Source: Pseudomonadota bacterium
GTDB taxonomy: Bacteria > Pseudomonadota > Gammaproteobacteria > Burkholderiales > Burkholderiaceae_E
Assembly (NCBI GenBank): GCA_023389175.1
Contig: JAEWEW010000052.1
Span: 1-8,998 of the forward strand
Length of the DNA stretch: 8,998 bases
Direction: 5' to 3'
Positions 1 to 5,858 of this stretch are shown one piece after another; the first letter of the stretch is position 1, and each line of letters opens with the position of its first letter. Made by a program: the position numbers and the translations under genes. A model generated the notes under the pieces. That model searched no databases. It saw nothing but the letters and a program-made list of their open reading frames with translations, and was not told the origin of the DNA.

Positions 1-639
1 GGCATAGGACGTCTGCTTCGGCACGATCGGATCGTTCTTCTTGAGCTGCTTGAAGTACTCGATCGCCGGGGAGAAGTCGTCCATCGTGCCGCCGCGGGCC
101 TGGTTCACCGCCACCGCGCCGACGTAGCCGACGAAGGCGGAGGCCGGATCGAGATAGCCGACCAGACCCTTGTACTCCGGCTTGAGGAGGTCGGCCCAGG
201 ACCTGGGCACCGGCTTGCCCTTCAGCGCATCGACATTGACCATGAAGCCGAGCGTGCCGGAGTGGATGGTGAACCAGTGGCCTTCCGGATCCTTCAGGCC
301 TTCGGGGATCTGGTCCCAACCGGCCGGCTTGTAGGCGGCGGTGACGCCTTCCTTCTTCGCCTGCACGCCGAAGGTCACGCCGTAGTAGGCGATGTCGGCG
401 ACCGGGCTCGACTTCTCCGCGACCAGCTGGGCGAGCGTCTGGCCGGAGTTCTTGTTGTCCGGCGGTATCGAGATGCCGGTCTTCGCCTTGATGGCGCGCA
501 GCTGCGAGCCCCAGTCCGCCCACTCGGGCGGGCAGTTGTAGCAGATGGCGTTCTGCGCCATCACGGGTGCCGCGGTAAGCGTGCCGCCAAGCATGGCCGC
601 GGCAAGGCTAGCGCGGGCGAGGTGTCGAAGTGCTCTCAT
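1..639 (-). CDS. ABC transporter periplasmic substrate-binding protein (C-terminus beyond left edge)
   Basis: Binds a solute in the periplasm and delivers it to an ABC permease, which is expected beyond the left edge. My reverse translation is open for 213 codons from the ATG at 639 down to base 1. Residues 1-28 form a Sec signal peptide with a basic start, a hydrophobic core rich in Ala and Leu, and a probable cut after VMA. The mature part reads like Fe3+/spermidine-type binding proteins (family 1, COG1840-like), with the stretches SWADLLKPEYKG and GYLDPASAF. Two cysteines near the mature N-terminus (C33, C36; CYNC) could form a disulfide. The start overlaps the regulator's stop (ATGA, 636-639), and AGGGAT about 7 bases upstream is a fair ribosome binding site, so translational coupling is likely. 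The ligand cannot be read from the sequence; a LacI-type partner makes a sugar, polyol or phosphorylated derivative reasonable. The usual family length is about 330-370 residues, so roughly 40 percent is missing. Confidence 0.9.
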   Translation of the reverse strand, partial: MRALRHLARASLAAAMLGGTLTAAPVMAQNAICYNCPPEWADWGSQLRAIKAKTGISIPPDNKNSGQTLAQLVAEKSSPVADIAYYGVTFGVQAKKEGVTAAYKPAGWDQIPEGLKDPEGHWFTIHSGTLGFMVNVDALKGKPVPRSWADLLKPEYKGLVGYLDPASAFVGYVGAVAVNQARGGTMDDFSPAIEYFKQLKKNDPIVPKQTSYA

Positions 640-1724
640 TGGATCATCCCTGGGTTGGTCGGGTTGGACTTCGAGGGTCGGCGCCGGGTAGACCCGGGCC
701 GCAAGGTGCGCGAGGCGGAACGCTGCGGCGGCATCGGCGCGCCGCAGGATTCCCCCTCGCGCAAGCGAAAGGGCAGGCTCCTGCTGTCCGACGGCGACGG
801 CCGCCGCCCGGCAGCCAGCGCCGCGACCAGCGTCGCGACGCAGGCCTCGCCGATCTCGCGGTTGGGCGTGACGATGGTGCTGAGCCGTGGCGTGAGATCC
901 TCGCCGATCGCGATGCCGTCGATACCGGCGACCGACAGGTCCCCCGGCACCGACAGGCCGGCAAGCCGGGCAGCACGGATGCAGCGCACCGCAAGCAGGT
1001 CGTTGGAGCAGACCAGCGCGGTCGGCCGGTCGGCGCGGGCGAGGCGCGCACTCACGGCGTCTACCGCCGTCGGCACGAAAGGCATCTCGATCAACTCGCC
1101 CGCGGGCAGCCCGGCGCGCGCGAGGCCGTCCTGGAAACCGCGATGGCGCTGGCGCGCGCGATCCGAAGCGGCGAGCGTGCCGCTGGCCATCGCGATGCGG
1201 CGGTGGCCGAGGGACACCAGGTAGACCACCAGCTCGCCGAAGGCGGCCTCGTTGTCCACCGAGACGCAGGCGTGGCGCGGATGCCGGTTGTGCGCGAGCA
1301 CATAGGCTGCGCCGGCCCGCGCGAGGCGCTGCAGGCTGGGCGAGCGGGCCGCATTGGCGACCGTGACGATCAGGCCGTCGACATCGCGGGCGAGCAGCCG
1401 GTCGATCGCCACGGACTCGCGCTGGACGTCGTAGTCCGTCACCAGCGGCACGATCGCGTAGCCGGTAGCGGCCGCGGCCTTGGCGATGCCGTCCAGGCAT
1501 TCCGCGAACACGGGGTTGAGCAGCGTCGGCAGCACCACGCCGAGGATGCCGCTTCGGTGCGTGCGCAGCGTCCGCGCGCTGGCATTCGGCACGAAGCCGA
1601 GCTTGCGGGCGGCCACGAGCACCCGCTCCCGCGTGGCGGATGCCACCCGCCCCGGGCGGTTGAAGACCCGGGAGACGGTGGTGATCGAAACCCCGGCTTG
1701 CCGGGCGACGGCGTGGATGGACAT
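636..1724 (-). CDS. LacI-family transcriptional regulator of the left ABC locus
   Basis: A 362-residue repressor-type regulator. Residues 1-55 are the DNA-binding head: helix-turn-helix VARQAGVSITTVSRVFN (about 6-22), then the hinge helix ending ASARTL with the family's leucine at 53. Residues about 60-325 are the periplasmic-binding-like effector domain, with the conserved SLGHRRIAMASG near 171, CSNDLLA near 239 and VPGDLSVAGIDG near 259. The sensed ligand is not evident. The last 35 or so residues, after FRLREGESCGAP, are a low-complexity tail rich in Pro, Arg and Ser that most family members lack. Its stop overlaps the start of the binding-protein gene, so the two form one transcription unit. 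The ATG at 1724 is chosen because the HTH begins directly after it, as is usual. A perfect palindrome 30 bases upstream suggests self-repression together with the transporter. Confidence 0.93.
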   Translation of the reverse strand: MSIHAVARQAGVSITTVSRVFNRPGRVASATRERVLVAARKLGFVPNASARTLRTHRSGILGVVLPTLLNPVFAECLDGIAKAAAATGYAIVPLVTDYDVQRESVAIDRLLARDVDGLIVTVANAARSPSLQRLARAGAAYVLAHNRHPRHACVSVDNEAAFGELVVYLVSLGHRRIAMASGTLAASDRARQRHRGFQDGLARAGLPAGELIEMPFVPTAVDAVSARLARADRPTALVCSNDLLAVRCIRAARLAGLSVPGDLSVAGIDGIAIGEDLTPRLSTIVTPNREIGEACVATLVAALAAGRRPSPSDSRSLPFRLREGESCGAPMPPQRSASRTLRPGSTRRRPSKSNPTNPGMIQ

Positions 1725-1753
1725 GCGGATGCGCTTGTGCCCGGGGGCGTTGG

Positions 1754-1771
1754 ATGGAAAACGTTTTCCAT
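1754..1771. promoter_or_regulatory. LacI-type operator, perfect 18-bp palindrome
   Basis: ATGGAAAACGTTTTCCAT is fully self-complementary and has the central CG typical of LacI/GalR-family operators. It sits 29 bases upstream of the left regulator's start codon and directly downstream of the predicted -10 element, where bound protein would block initiation. It is most likely the regulator's own site, controlling regulator and ABC transporter together. The symmetry is seen; the assignment to this regulator is inferred from position. Confidence 0.8.
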
Positions 1772-1780
1772 TCCGGGGGG

Positions 1781-1809
1781 AAAGTACCGCGGTTGGATGA
1801 CGATGTCAT
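1781..1809 (-). promoter_or_regulatory. Predicted sigma70-type promoter for the lacI-ABC unit
   Basis: On the minus strand ATGACA (1804-1809, five of six to TTGACA) is followed after 17 bases by TACTTT (1781-1786, three of six to TATAAT). The expected start point is near 1774, immediately before the palindromic operator. The -35 hexamer is also part of a short inverted repeat, ATGAC-N3-GTCAT (1797-1809). The -10 is weak, so the assignment rests on spacing and on the operator's position. Confidence 0.45.
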
Positions 1810-1867
1810 GACGCGGTGTAGCGAAGGCCGGTCGAGGCTTACCGAGGCACGTGGATGACGCACGCTT

Positions 1868-1887
1868 TGTAGCACAAACGTGGTACA
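1868..1887. promoter_or_regulatory. Inverted repeat, probable toxin-antitoxin operator/promoter
   Basis: TGTAGCAC-aaac-GTGGTACA is an 8-4-8 inverted repeat with one mismatched pair. It lies about 28 bases upstream of the antitoxin start. TGGTACAGT within and just beyond its right arm resembles an extended -10 element (TG-N-TACAGT, 1881-1889). Ribbon-helix-helix antitoxins normally bind short inverted repeats at their own promoter, so autoregulation is the natural reading. No convincing -35 hexamer is seen. Confidence 0.5.
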
Positions 1888-1915
1888 GTATGCGCTCGAT
1901 TCGAAGGAGGTGGAT

Positions 1916-2203
1916 GTGTCCACTACCACGATAAGACTGGACGAGGAGCTGAGAGCTCGCGTGACGGCCGCCGCCAAACGAGCGGGAAAGTCGGCGCACG
2001 CCTTTATCGTCGACGCCATCGCGCAGAACGTGGAGCAGGCCGAGATGGAGGATCAGTTCCACGGGATCGCCGACGAGCGTTGGGCGAAGATCGTTGCTAC
2101 TGGCAAGGCGGTCCCTTGGGATGAGGCGCGTGCGTACCTGGAAGCGCGTGCACGAAGCGAGCGCGCAAGCAAACCTAGGCCGCGGAAGGTTGGCACACGT
2201 TAG
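1916..2203 (+). CDS. Ribbon-helix-helix (CopG/RHH-type) antitoxin
   Basis: A 95-residue antitoxin expected to neutralise the toxin encoded 12 bases downstream and to repress the pair. Residues 2-8 (STTTIRL) form the DNA-contacting beta strand of the RHH fold, followed by two helices (about 9-22 and 27-40). The C-terminal part, including VPWDEARAYLEARA (67-80), resembles the toxin-wrapping segment of antitoxins paired with RelE/ParE toxins. The last dozen residues are basic. The GTG at 1916 is chosen because AAGGAGG (1904-1910), a near-ideal ribosome binding site, lies 5 bases before it and the RHH strand begins right after it. The frame is open upstream to a GTG at 1880, but that would fall inside the inverted repeat. 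Base composition looks somewhat less GC-rich than the neighbours, as is common for mobile toxin-antitoxin cassettes. Confidence 0.85.
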   Translation: MSTTTIRLDEELRARVTAAAKRAGKSAHAFIVDAIAQNVEQAEMEDQFHGIADERWAKIVATGKAVPWDEARAYLEARARSERASKPRPRKVGTR

Positions 2204-2215
2204 CGGACAGCGTCA

Positions 2216-2515
2216 TTGGCCCGGATCTTCTTCGCTCCGGAAGTTCTGGAAGACTTTGACCGATTCTTCGACCACATTTCCGCGGCGGACCCGTCGAATG
2301 CCGCGGACCGCATCACCGAAATCGTCGAGGCGGTGCAAGTACTCGCCTCGAGCCCGCTCCTCGGACGTCCGGTGAAGGGTGGCAAACGCGAACTGGTTGT
2401 TGGGCGAGCGGCTCGAGGGTACGTCTTGCTTTATCGCTTCGTACCGGTTGCCGACGCCGTGTTCGTGCTCGCTGTGAGGAACCAGCGCGAGGCAGGCTAC
2501 AAGCGAAAGGTCTAG
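2216..2515 (+). CDS. RelE/ParE-family toxin
   Basis: A 99-residue basic toxin of the RelE/ParE superfamily. RelE members cut mRNA on the ribosome and ParE members inhibit DNA gyrase; the sequence alone does not decide between them. Family features are the start ARIFFAPEVLEDF (2-14), an alpha-helical hairpin to about residue 44, SSPLLGRPVKGGKREL (45-60), the strand GYVLLYRF (68-75), and the C-terminal VLAVRNQREAGYK (84-96) with Arg88 and Arg91. The length is normal, so the gene seems intact. The only in-frame start after the upstream stop is the TTG at 2216, 12 bases after the antitoxin stop, with a poor ribosome binding site. Weak initiation at the toxin and strong initiation at the antitoxin fits the usual excess of antitoxin. 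Confidence 0.87.
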   Translation: MARIFFAPEVLEDFDRFFDHISAADPSNAADRITEIVEAVQVLASSPLLGRPVKGGKRELVVGRAARGYVLLYRFVPVADAVFVLAVRNQREAGYKRKV

Positions 2516-2525
2516 TGCAACGGGG

Positions 2526-2546
2526 TGCGCGGCCTTGTCCCGCGCA
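2526..2546. terminator. GC-rich hairpin between convergent genes
   Basis: TGCGCGG, a 7-base loop (CCTTGTC) and CCGCGCA form a perfect 7-bp stem. It lies 10 bases after the toxin stop and 40 bases before the stop of the convergent regulator. No run of T follows on either strand, so it is not a textbook intrinsic terminator. It may still end or protect both transcripts. Confidence 0.35.
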
Positions 2547-2586
2547 ACGACTCCAATGGAGAACGACTCCTCGAACTGTCTGCCGG

Positions 2587-3618
2587 TCACCGCCTCCTCG
2601 GCGGCGCCGTGCTGTCCCGCACCACCAGGTCCACCGCCAGCTCCTTCACCGGATTCGCCGTCTCGCCGGCGATCCGCGACAGCAGGTGGGCCGCCGCCGA
2701 CTCGCCGAGCTCACGCGTCGGCACGCGCACGGTGGTCAGCGCCGGCGTGATCAACGACGAGATCTCCAGGTCGTCGAAGCCGATCACCGACAGGTCGCCT
2801 GGCACCTCCAAGCCGAGTGCCCGCGCCTCGGCCAGCGCGCCGATCGCCAGCACGTCGTTGCCGCAGATGACCGCGGTCGGCGCCGGCTTGCGCGCGGCGA
2901 GCGTGTGCATCGCGGCTCGGCCGGCGGCGAAGGAGTAGGGCGCCTCCAGCACCCGCGAATCATCGAGCGGCAGGCGCCGTTCGGCCATCGCCTCGCGCAC
3001 GCCGGCGAGCCGCTCCCGGGCCCGGTCGTTGTAGGCGGTCTCCCCGGCGATCATCGCGATGCGGCGATGGCCCATGTCCAGCAGGTAGCGCGTCACGCGC
3101 ACCGCGGCCTCCCGGTTGCGGAAGCCGACGCAGGGATGACGTCCGCTCGGGTCGATCGCCCAGGTGAGGACGTACGGCATCCGGAAGTTCTCGAGCGTGG
3201 TGAAGATCGCCGGCTGGTGCTCCAGGCCGACCAGCACGATGCCGTCGACGCCACGCTCGATCAGCGACTGGATGATCTCGTATTCGGTCTTCGCGTCGAA
3301 CTCGTGGCAGGCCACCAGCAGGTTGTAGCCGCTCGCCTTCAGCACCTTCTGCAGGCCGTGGGTCGCATTGGCGAAGATCGAGTTGTCCAGCGTCGGAATG
3401 ACGACGCCGACCGTGCGAGTGCGACGCGAGCGCAGTGCGCGGGCGGCGCCGTGGGGGACGTAGCCGGAGGCCTCGACAGCCTCGCGCACCCGGCGCAGCG
3501 CGTCGGCGCTCACCTTGTCCGGGGTGGTGAGCGCACGCGACACGGTGGCGGGTGAAACGCCGGCGCGCCGGGCAACGTCGCGCAACTTGATCTGTGTCTG
3601 CTCGGTCGGCTTGTCCAT
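2587..3618 (-). CDS. LacI-family transcriptional regulator of the HpsN-like/TRAP operon
   Basis: A 343-residue regulator transcribed away from the dehydrogenase operon, which it very likely controls. Counting from the ATG at 3618, the HTH (VARRAGVSPATVSRALT) lies at about 15-31 and carries the common VSPATVSR recognition helix. The hinge helix ends with ARAL near 62. The effector domain follows, with DMGHRRIAMIAG near 181, CGNDVLAIGALA near 252 and VPGDLSVIGFDD near 272. The protein is complete and of normal length. The start is uncertain: a GTG at 3639 would add seven residues, and neither codon has a good ribosome binding site. I prefer the ATG because a GATAAT-like -10 at 3642-3647 would place the transcript start near 3635, downstream of the GTG. 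The ligand is unknown; from context it would be the operon's substrate or a breakdown product. Confidence 0.92.
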   Translation of the reverse strand: MDKPTEQTQIKLRDVARRAGVSPATVSRALTTPDKVSADALRRVREAVEASGYVPHGAARALRSRRTRTVGVVIPTLDNSIFANATHGLQKVLKASGYNLLVACHEFDAKTEYEIIQSLIERGVDGIVLVGLEHQPAIFTTLENFRMPYVLTWAIDPSGRHPCVGFRNREAAVRVTRYLLDMGHRRIAMIAGETAYNDRARERLAGVREAMAERRLPLDDSRVLEAPYSFAAGRAAMHTLAARKPAPTAVICGNDVLAIGALAEARALGLEVPGDLSVIGFDDLEISSLITPALTTVRVPTRELGESAAAHLLSRIAGETANPVKELAVDLVVRDSTAPPRRR

Positions 3619-3641
3619 CGGGCTTCGGCCAGGGCTCACGC

Positions 3642-3671
3642 ATTATCCACGCTTTGGCGAGAACGATTCCA
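3642..3671 (-). promoter_or_regulatory. Possible promoter and half-operator for the second lacI gene
   Basis: On the minus strand GATAAT (3642-3647) matches the -10 consensus at five of six bases; no good -35 is visible. Between the expected -35 and -10 positions lies TGGAATCG (3664-3671 read on the minus strand), identical to one half of the operator at 3737-3750. The other half is degenerate. This could let the regulator limit its own synthesis. The two central CG steps are 79 bases apart. Confidence 0.3.
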
Positions 3672-3701
3672 TGTGCCTGCGCAATTTCTCGTCGCGAGAC
3701 G

Positions 3702-3731
3702 TTGACAATCGCAGTGCCGCAGGTCTAGAGT
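3702..3731 (+). promoter_or_regulatory. Predicted sigma70-type promoter of the dehydrogenase/TRAP operon
   Basis: A perfect TTGACA (3702-3707) is followed after 18 bases by TAGAGT (3726-3731, four of six to TATAAT). The expected start is near 3738, at the edge of the LacI-type site. Just upstream of the -35 is a 5-3-5 inverted repeat, TCTCG-TCG-CGAGA (3687-3699), which could be a further protein site. The 5' leader to the first gene would be about 39 bases. Confidence 0.55.
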
Positions 3732-3736
3732 GCGTG

Positions 3737-3750
3737 TGGAATCGATTTCA
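3737..3750. promoter_or_regulatory. LacI-type operator at the operon start
   Basis: TGGAATCGATTTCA is palindromic apart from one mismatched pair (consensus form TGGAATCGATTCCA) and has the central CG common to LacI-family sites. It covers the predicted transcription start and ends 26 bases before the first start codon. The divergent LacI-type regulator is the obvious binder. Position and symmetry are seen; binding is inferred. Confidence 0.65.
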
Positions 3751-3776
3751 ATCGACCAGGTGCAGGAGACAGTCGC

Positions 3777-5081
3777 GTGGCCGTTCGCTACCTGAAGCAG
3801 GCAACGAAGACGCCGGCGTCCGAGGAGGGCGGCGCCCGCGCCGTGGTAGCCGAGATGCTGGCCGCGATCGAGCGCGGCGGCGAGGCGGCGGTACGCGACT
3901 ACGCGAGCAAGCTCGACGGCTGGCAGGGCGAGATCATCGTGACGCCGGAGGAGATCGAGCGCCGCACGCGCGACATTCCCGCCTCCATCCGCCAGGACAT
4001 CGAATTCGCCACCGGCCAGGTCCGGCAGTTCGCGCAGGCGCAGCGTGGCTCGATCCAGGAATTCTCGATCGCGCTGCGGCCCGGCCTGGTCGCCGGGCAG
4101 CGGCTGGTGCCGGTGAACGTCGCTGGCTGCTACGTGCCGACCGGCCGCTATGCCCACATCGCCTCCGCCTACATGAGCGTGGCGACCGCCAAGGCGGCGG
4201 GCGTGCCGACGGTGATCGCCTGCTCCACGCCGTACCGCGGGGAGGGCATCCATCCTCAGGTGCTCCACGCGATGAAGGTCGCCGGCGCGGATGTGGTGAT
4301 GACGCTGGGTGGCGTGCAGGCGATTGCCGCGATGGCCTACGGCCTCTTCACCGGCAAGCCCGCGGACATCATCGTGGGGCCGGGCAACAAGTATGTCGCC
4401 GAGGCCAAGCGGATGCTGTTCGGCCGGGTCGGCATCGACGTCTTCGCCGGGCCCTCGGAGGTCTGCGTGATCGCGGACGGTTCGGCGGACCCCGGGATCG
4501 TCGCATCGGACCTGGTCGGGCAGGCGGAGCACGGCCACGAGTCGCCGGCCTGGCTGATCAGCCTGTCGCAGCCGGTCGCCGAGCAGGTGATGGCGCTCGT
4601 GCCGAACCTGATCGCGGCGCTTCCGGATACGGCGCGGGATGCCGCCGGTGCCGCCTGGCGGGACTACGGCCAGGTGGCGGTCTGCGACACGCGTGAGGAG
4701 GCGGTGGCTGTCTCCGACGGGTACGCGCCGGAGCACCTAGAGGTCCACGCCGCGGACCTGGACTGGTGGCTCGGCCATCTCACGGCCTACGGTTCGCTCT
4801 TTCTCGGCGAGGAGACCACGGTGGCCTACGGGGACAAGGCCTCCGGCCCCAACCACATCCTGCCCACCAAGGGTGCCGCCCGCTATTCCGGGGGGCTCTC
4901 GGTGCACAAGTTCATGAAGACGCTGACGTGGCAGCGCATGAACCGCGAGGCCACCCGCGAGCTCGGCCCGGTGACGGCGCGCATCTCGCGGCTGGAAGGC
5001 ATGGAGGCGCATGCCCGCACCGCCGACGACCGATTGCGCAAATACTTCCCCGGCGAGAGCTTCCGGACGGTCGCGCCATGA
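3777..5081 (+). CDS. hpsN: HpsN-like sulfopropanediol 3-dehydrogenase (histidinol-dehydrogenase family)
   Basis: A 434-residue zinc- and NAD-dependent dehydrogenase. HpsN oxidises (R)-2,3-dihydroxypropane-1-sulfonate in two steps to sulfolactate, much as histidinol dehydrogenase takes an alcohol to an acid. All catalytic-type residues are present: zinc ligands Q249, H252 (GQAEHG), D353 (YGDKASGPNH) and H412; general-base pair E319-H320 (APEHLEVH). Cofactor-side motifs are GGVQAIAAMAYG (178-189) and GPGNKYVAEAKR (201-212). The opening RYLKQATKT, the stretch VPVNVAGCYVPTGRYAHIAS and LGEETTVAYGDKASG match HpsN-type proteins as I remember them better than biosynthetic HisD, and no other his gene is near. 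The GTG start has AGGAGA at 3764-3769. It is the first gene of the operon, and its stop overlaps the next start (ATGA, 5078-5081). The enzyme family is certain; DHPS as substrate is a well-supported guess, and another polyol or amino alcohol remains possible. Confidence 0.8.
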   Translation: MAVRYLKQATKTPASEEGGARAVVAEMLAAIERGGEAAVRDYASKLDGWQGEIIVTPEEIERRTRDIPASIRQDIEFATGQVRQFAQAQRGSIQEFSIALRPGLVAGQRLVPVNVAGCYVPTGRYAHIASAYMSVATAKAAGVPTVIACSTPYRGEGIHPQVLHAMKVAGADVVMTLGGVQAIAAMAYGLFTGKPADIIVGPGNKYVAEAKRMLFGRVGIDVFAGPSEVCVIADGSADPGIVASDLVGQAEHGHESPAWLISLSQPVAEQVMALVPNLIAALPDTARDAAGAAWRDYGQVAVCDTREEAVAVSDGYAPEHLEVHAADLDWWLGHLTAYGSLFLGEETTVAYGDKASGPNHILPTKGAARYSGGLSVHKFMKTLTWQRMNREATRELGPVTARISRLEGMEAHARTADDRLRKYFPGESFRTVAP

Positions 5082-5848
5082 CGATCACCGAGCGGCTCTT
5101 CGGGCTGGCCGGCAAGGTGGCGCTGGTGACCGGTGCCGGGTCCGGAATCGGGCAGGCGATCGCACTCGCCCTGGCCGAGGCAGGCGCCGCGGTGGTGCTG
5201 GTCGGCCGCCGCCGCCAGCCGCTGGAGGAGACCGCGTCGACCGTCGCATCGACCGGCGGCCGCGCCGCCGCGCTGCCGTGCGACCTGTCCCGGCGCGAGG
5301 CGCTCTTCCAGTGCGCGGAAGCAGCCGGCGGCGCGTTCGGTGCGCCGGACATCCTGGTCTCGGCCGCCGGCGTCAACCTGCGGCGGCCGATCGAGGAAGT
5401 CCGTCCCGACGACTGGGATGCGACGCTGCGGATCAACCTGGATGCGCCTTTCTTCCTGGCACAGCGCCTGGCTCCCGCGATGATCGCCCGGCGCTGGGGC
5501 CGCATCATCAACATCGCCTCGCTGCAGTCGGTGCGGGCATTGCCGAACGGCAGCGCGTACGGCGCATCCAAGGGTGCCGTCATGCAGCTCACCCGTGCCC
5601 AGGCACAGGCGTGGTCGCGCCATGGCGTCAACGCGAACGCGATCGCCCCGGGCTTCTTTCCCACGGCCCTGACGGCGCCGGTCTTCGAAGACCCGGCGCA
5701 GTCGAGCAAGCTCGCGGGGCGTACCTTCATCGGCCGCAACGGCGTGCTCGCGGACCTGGCCGGCGCGGCGATCTTCCTCGCGAGCGCCGCGTCCGACTAC
5801 GTGACCGGCCAGACCCTGTTCGTCGACGGCGGCTTCTCGGCGGGATAG
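5078..5848 (+). CDS. Short-chain dehydrogenase/reductase (SDR), HpsO-like position
   Basis: A 256-residue classical SDR, a cytosolic NAD(P)-dependent oxidoreductase. It shows the cofactor motif TGAGSGIG (18-25), SAAG (95-98) in place of the usual NNAG, and the catalytic set N120, S148, Y161 and K165 (YGASKGA). PGFFPTAL and the C-terminal YVTGQTLFVDGGF complete the family pattern. Arginines after the second strand (VGRRR, 42-46) lean towards NADP, though this is weak evidence. The start is the ATG overlapping the previous stop; a longer open frame upstream is only a shadow of the first gene. In hps clusters two additional dehydrogenases are proposed to interconvert DHPS stereoisomers at C2 through a ketone. 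This gene would be one of that pair; its real substrate is unproven. Confidence 0.9.
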   Translation: MTITERLFGLAGKVALVTGAGSGIGQAIALALAEAGAAVVLVGRRRQPLEETASTVASTGGRAAALPCDLSRREALFQCAEAAGGAFGAPDILVSAAGVNLRRPIEEVRPDDWDATLRINLDAPFFLAQRLAPAMIARRWGRIINIASLQSVRALPNGSAYGASKGAVMQLTRAQAQAWSRHGVNANAIAPGFFPTALTAPVFEDPAQSSKLAGRTFIGRNGVLADLAGAAIFLASAASDYVTGQTLFVDGGFSAG

Positions 5849-5858
5849 GAAGGCGTCG

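Noticed and set aside
630..1811. 393-codon plus-strand open frame across the left regulator
   Set aside because: Antisense to a certain LacI-family gene, rich in Arg, Gly and His, and without a ribosome binding site or family motif.
1880..1915. Longer antitoxin form starting at GTG 1880
   Set aside because: It would place the start inside the inverted repeat with no ribosome binding site, while an excellent one precedes the GTG at 1916.
2515..3555. 346-codon plus-strand open frame across the second regulator
   Set aside because: Antisense shadow of the LacI-type gene; composition is arginine- and histidine-rich with no motif.
3636..4736. 366-codon open frame antisense to the HpsN-like gene
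   Set aside because: No domain pattern and low-complexity composition; it is a mirror of the strong sense gene's codon usage.
3777..5081. Biosynthetic histidinol dehydrogenase (hisD)
   Set aside because: The zinc and base residues are shared, but the neighbours are catabolic dehydrogenases and a TRAP transporter under a LacI-type regulator, and the N-terminal and central stretches fit HpsN-type proteins better.
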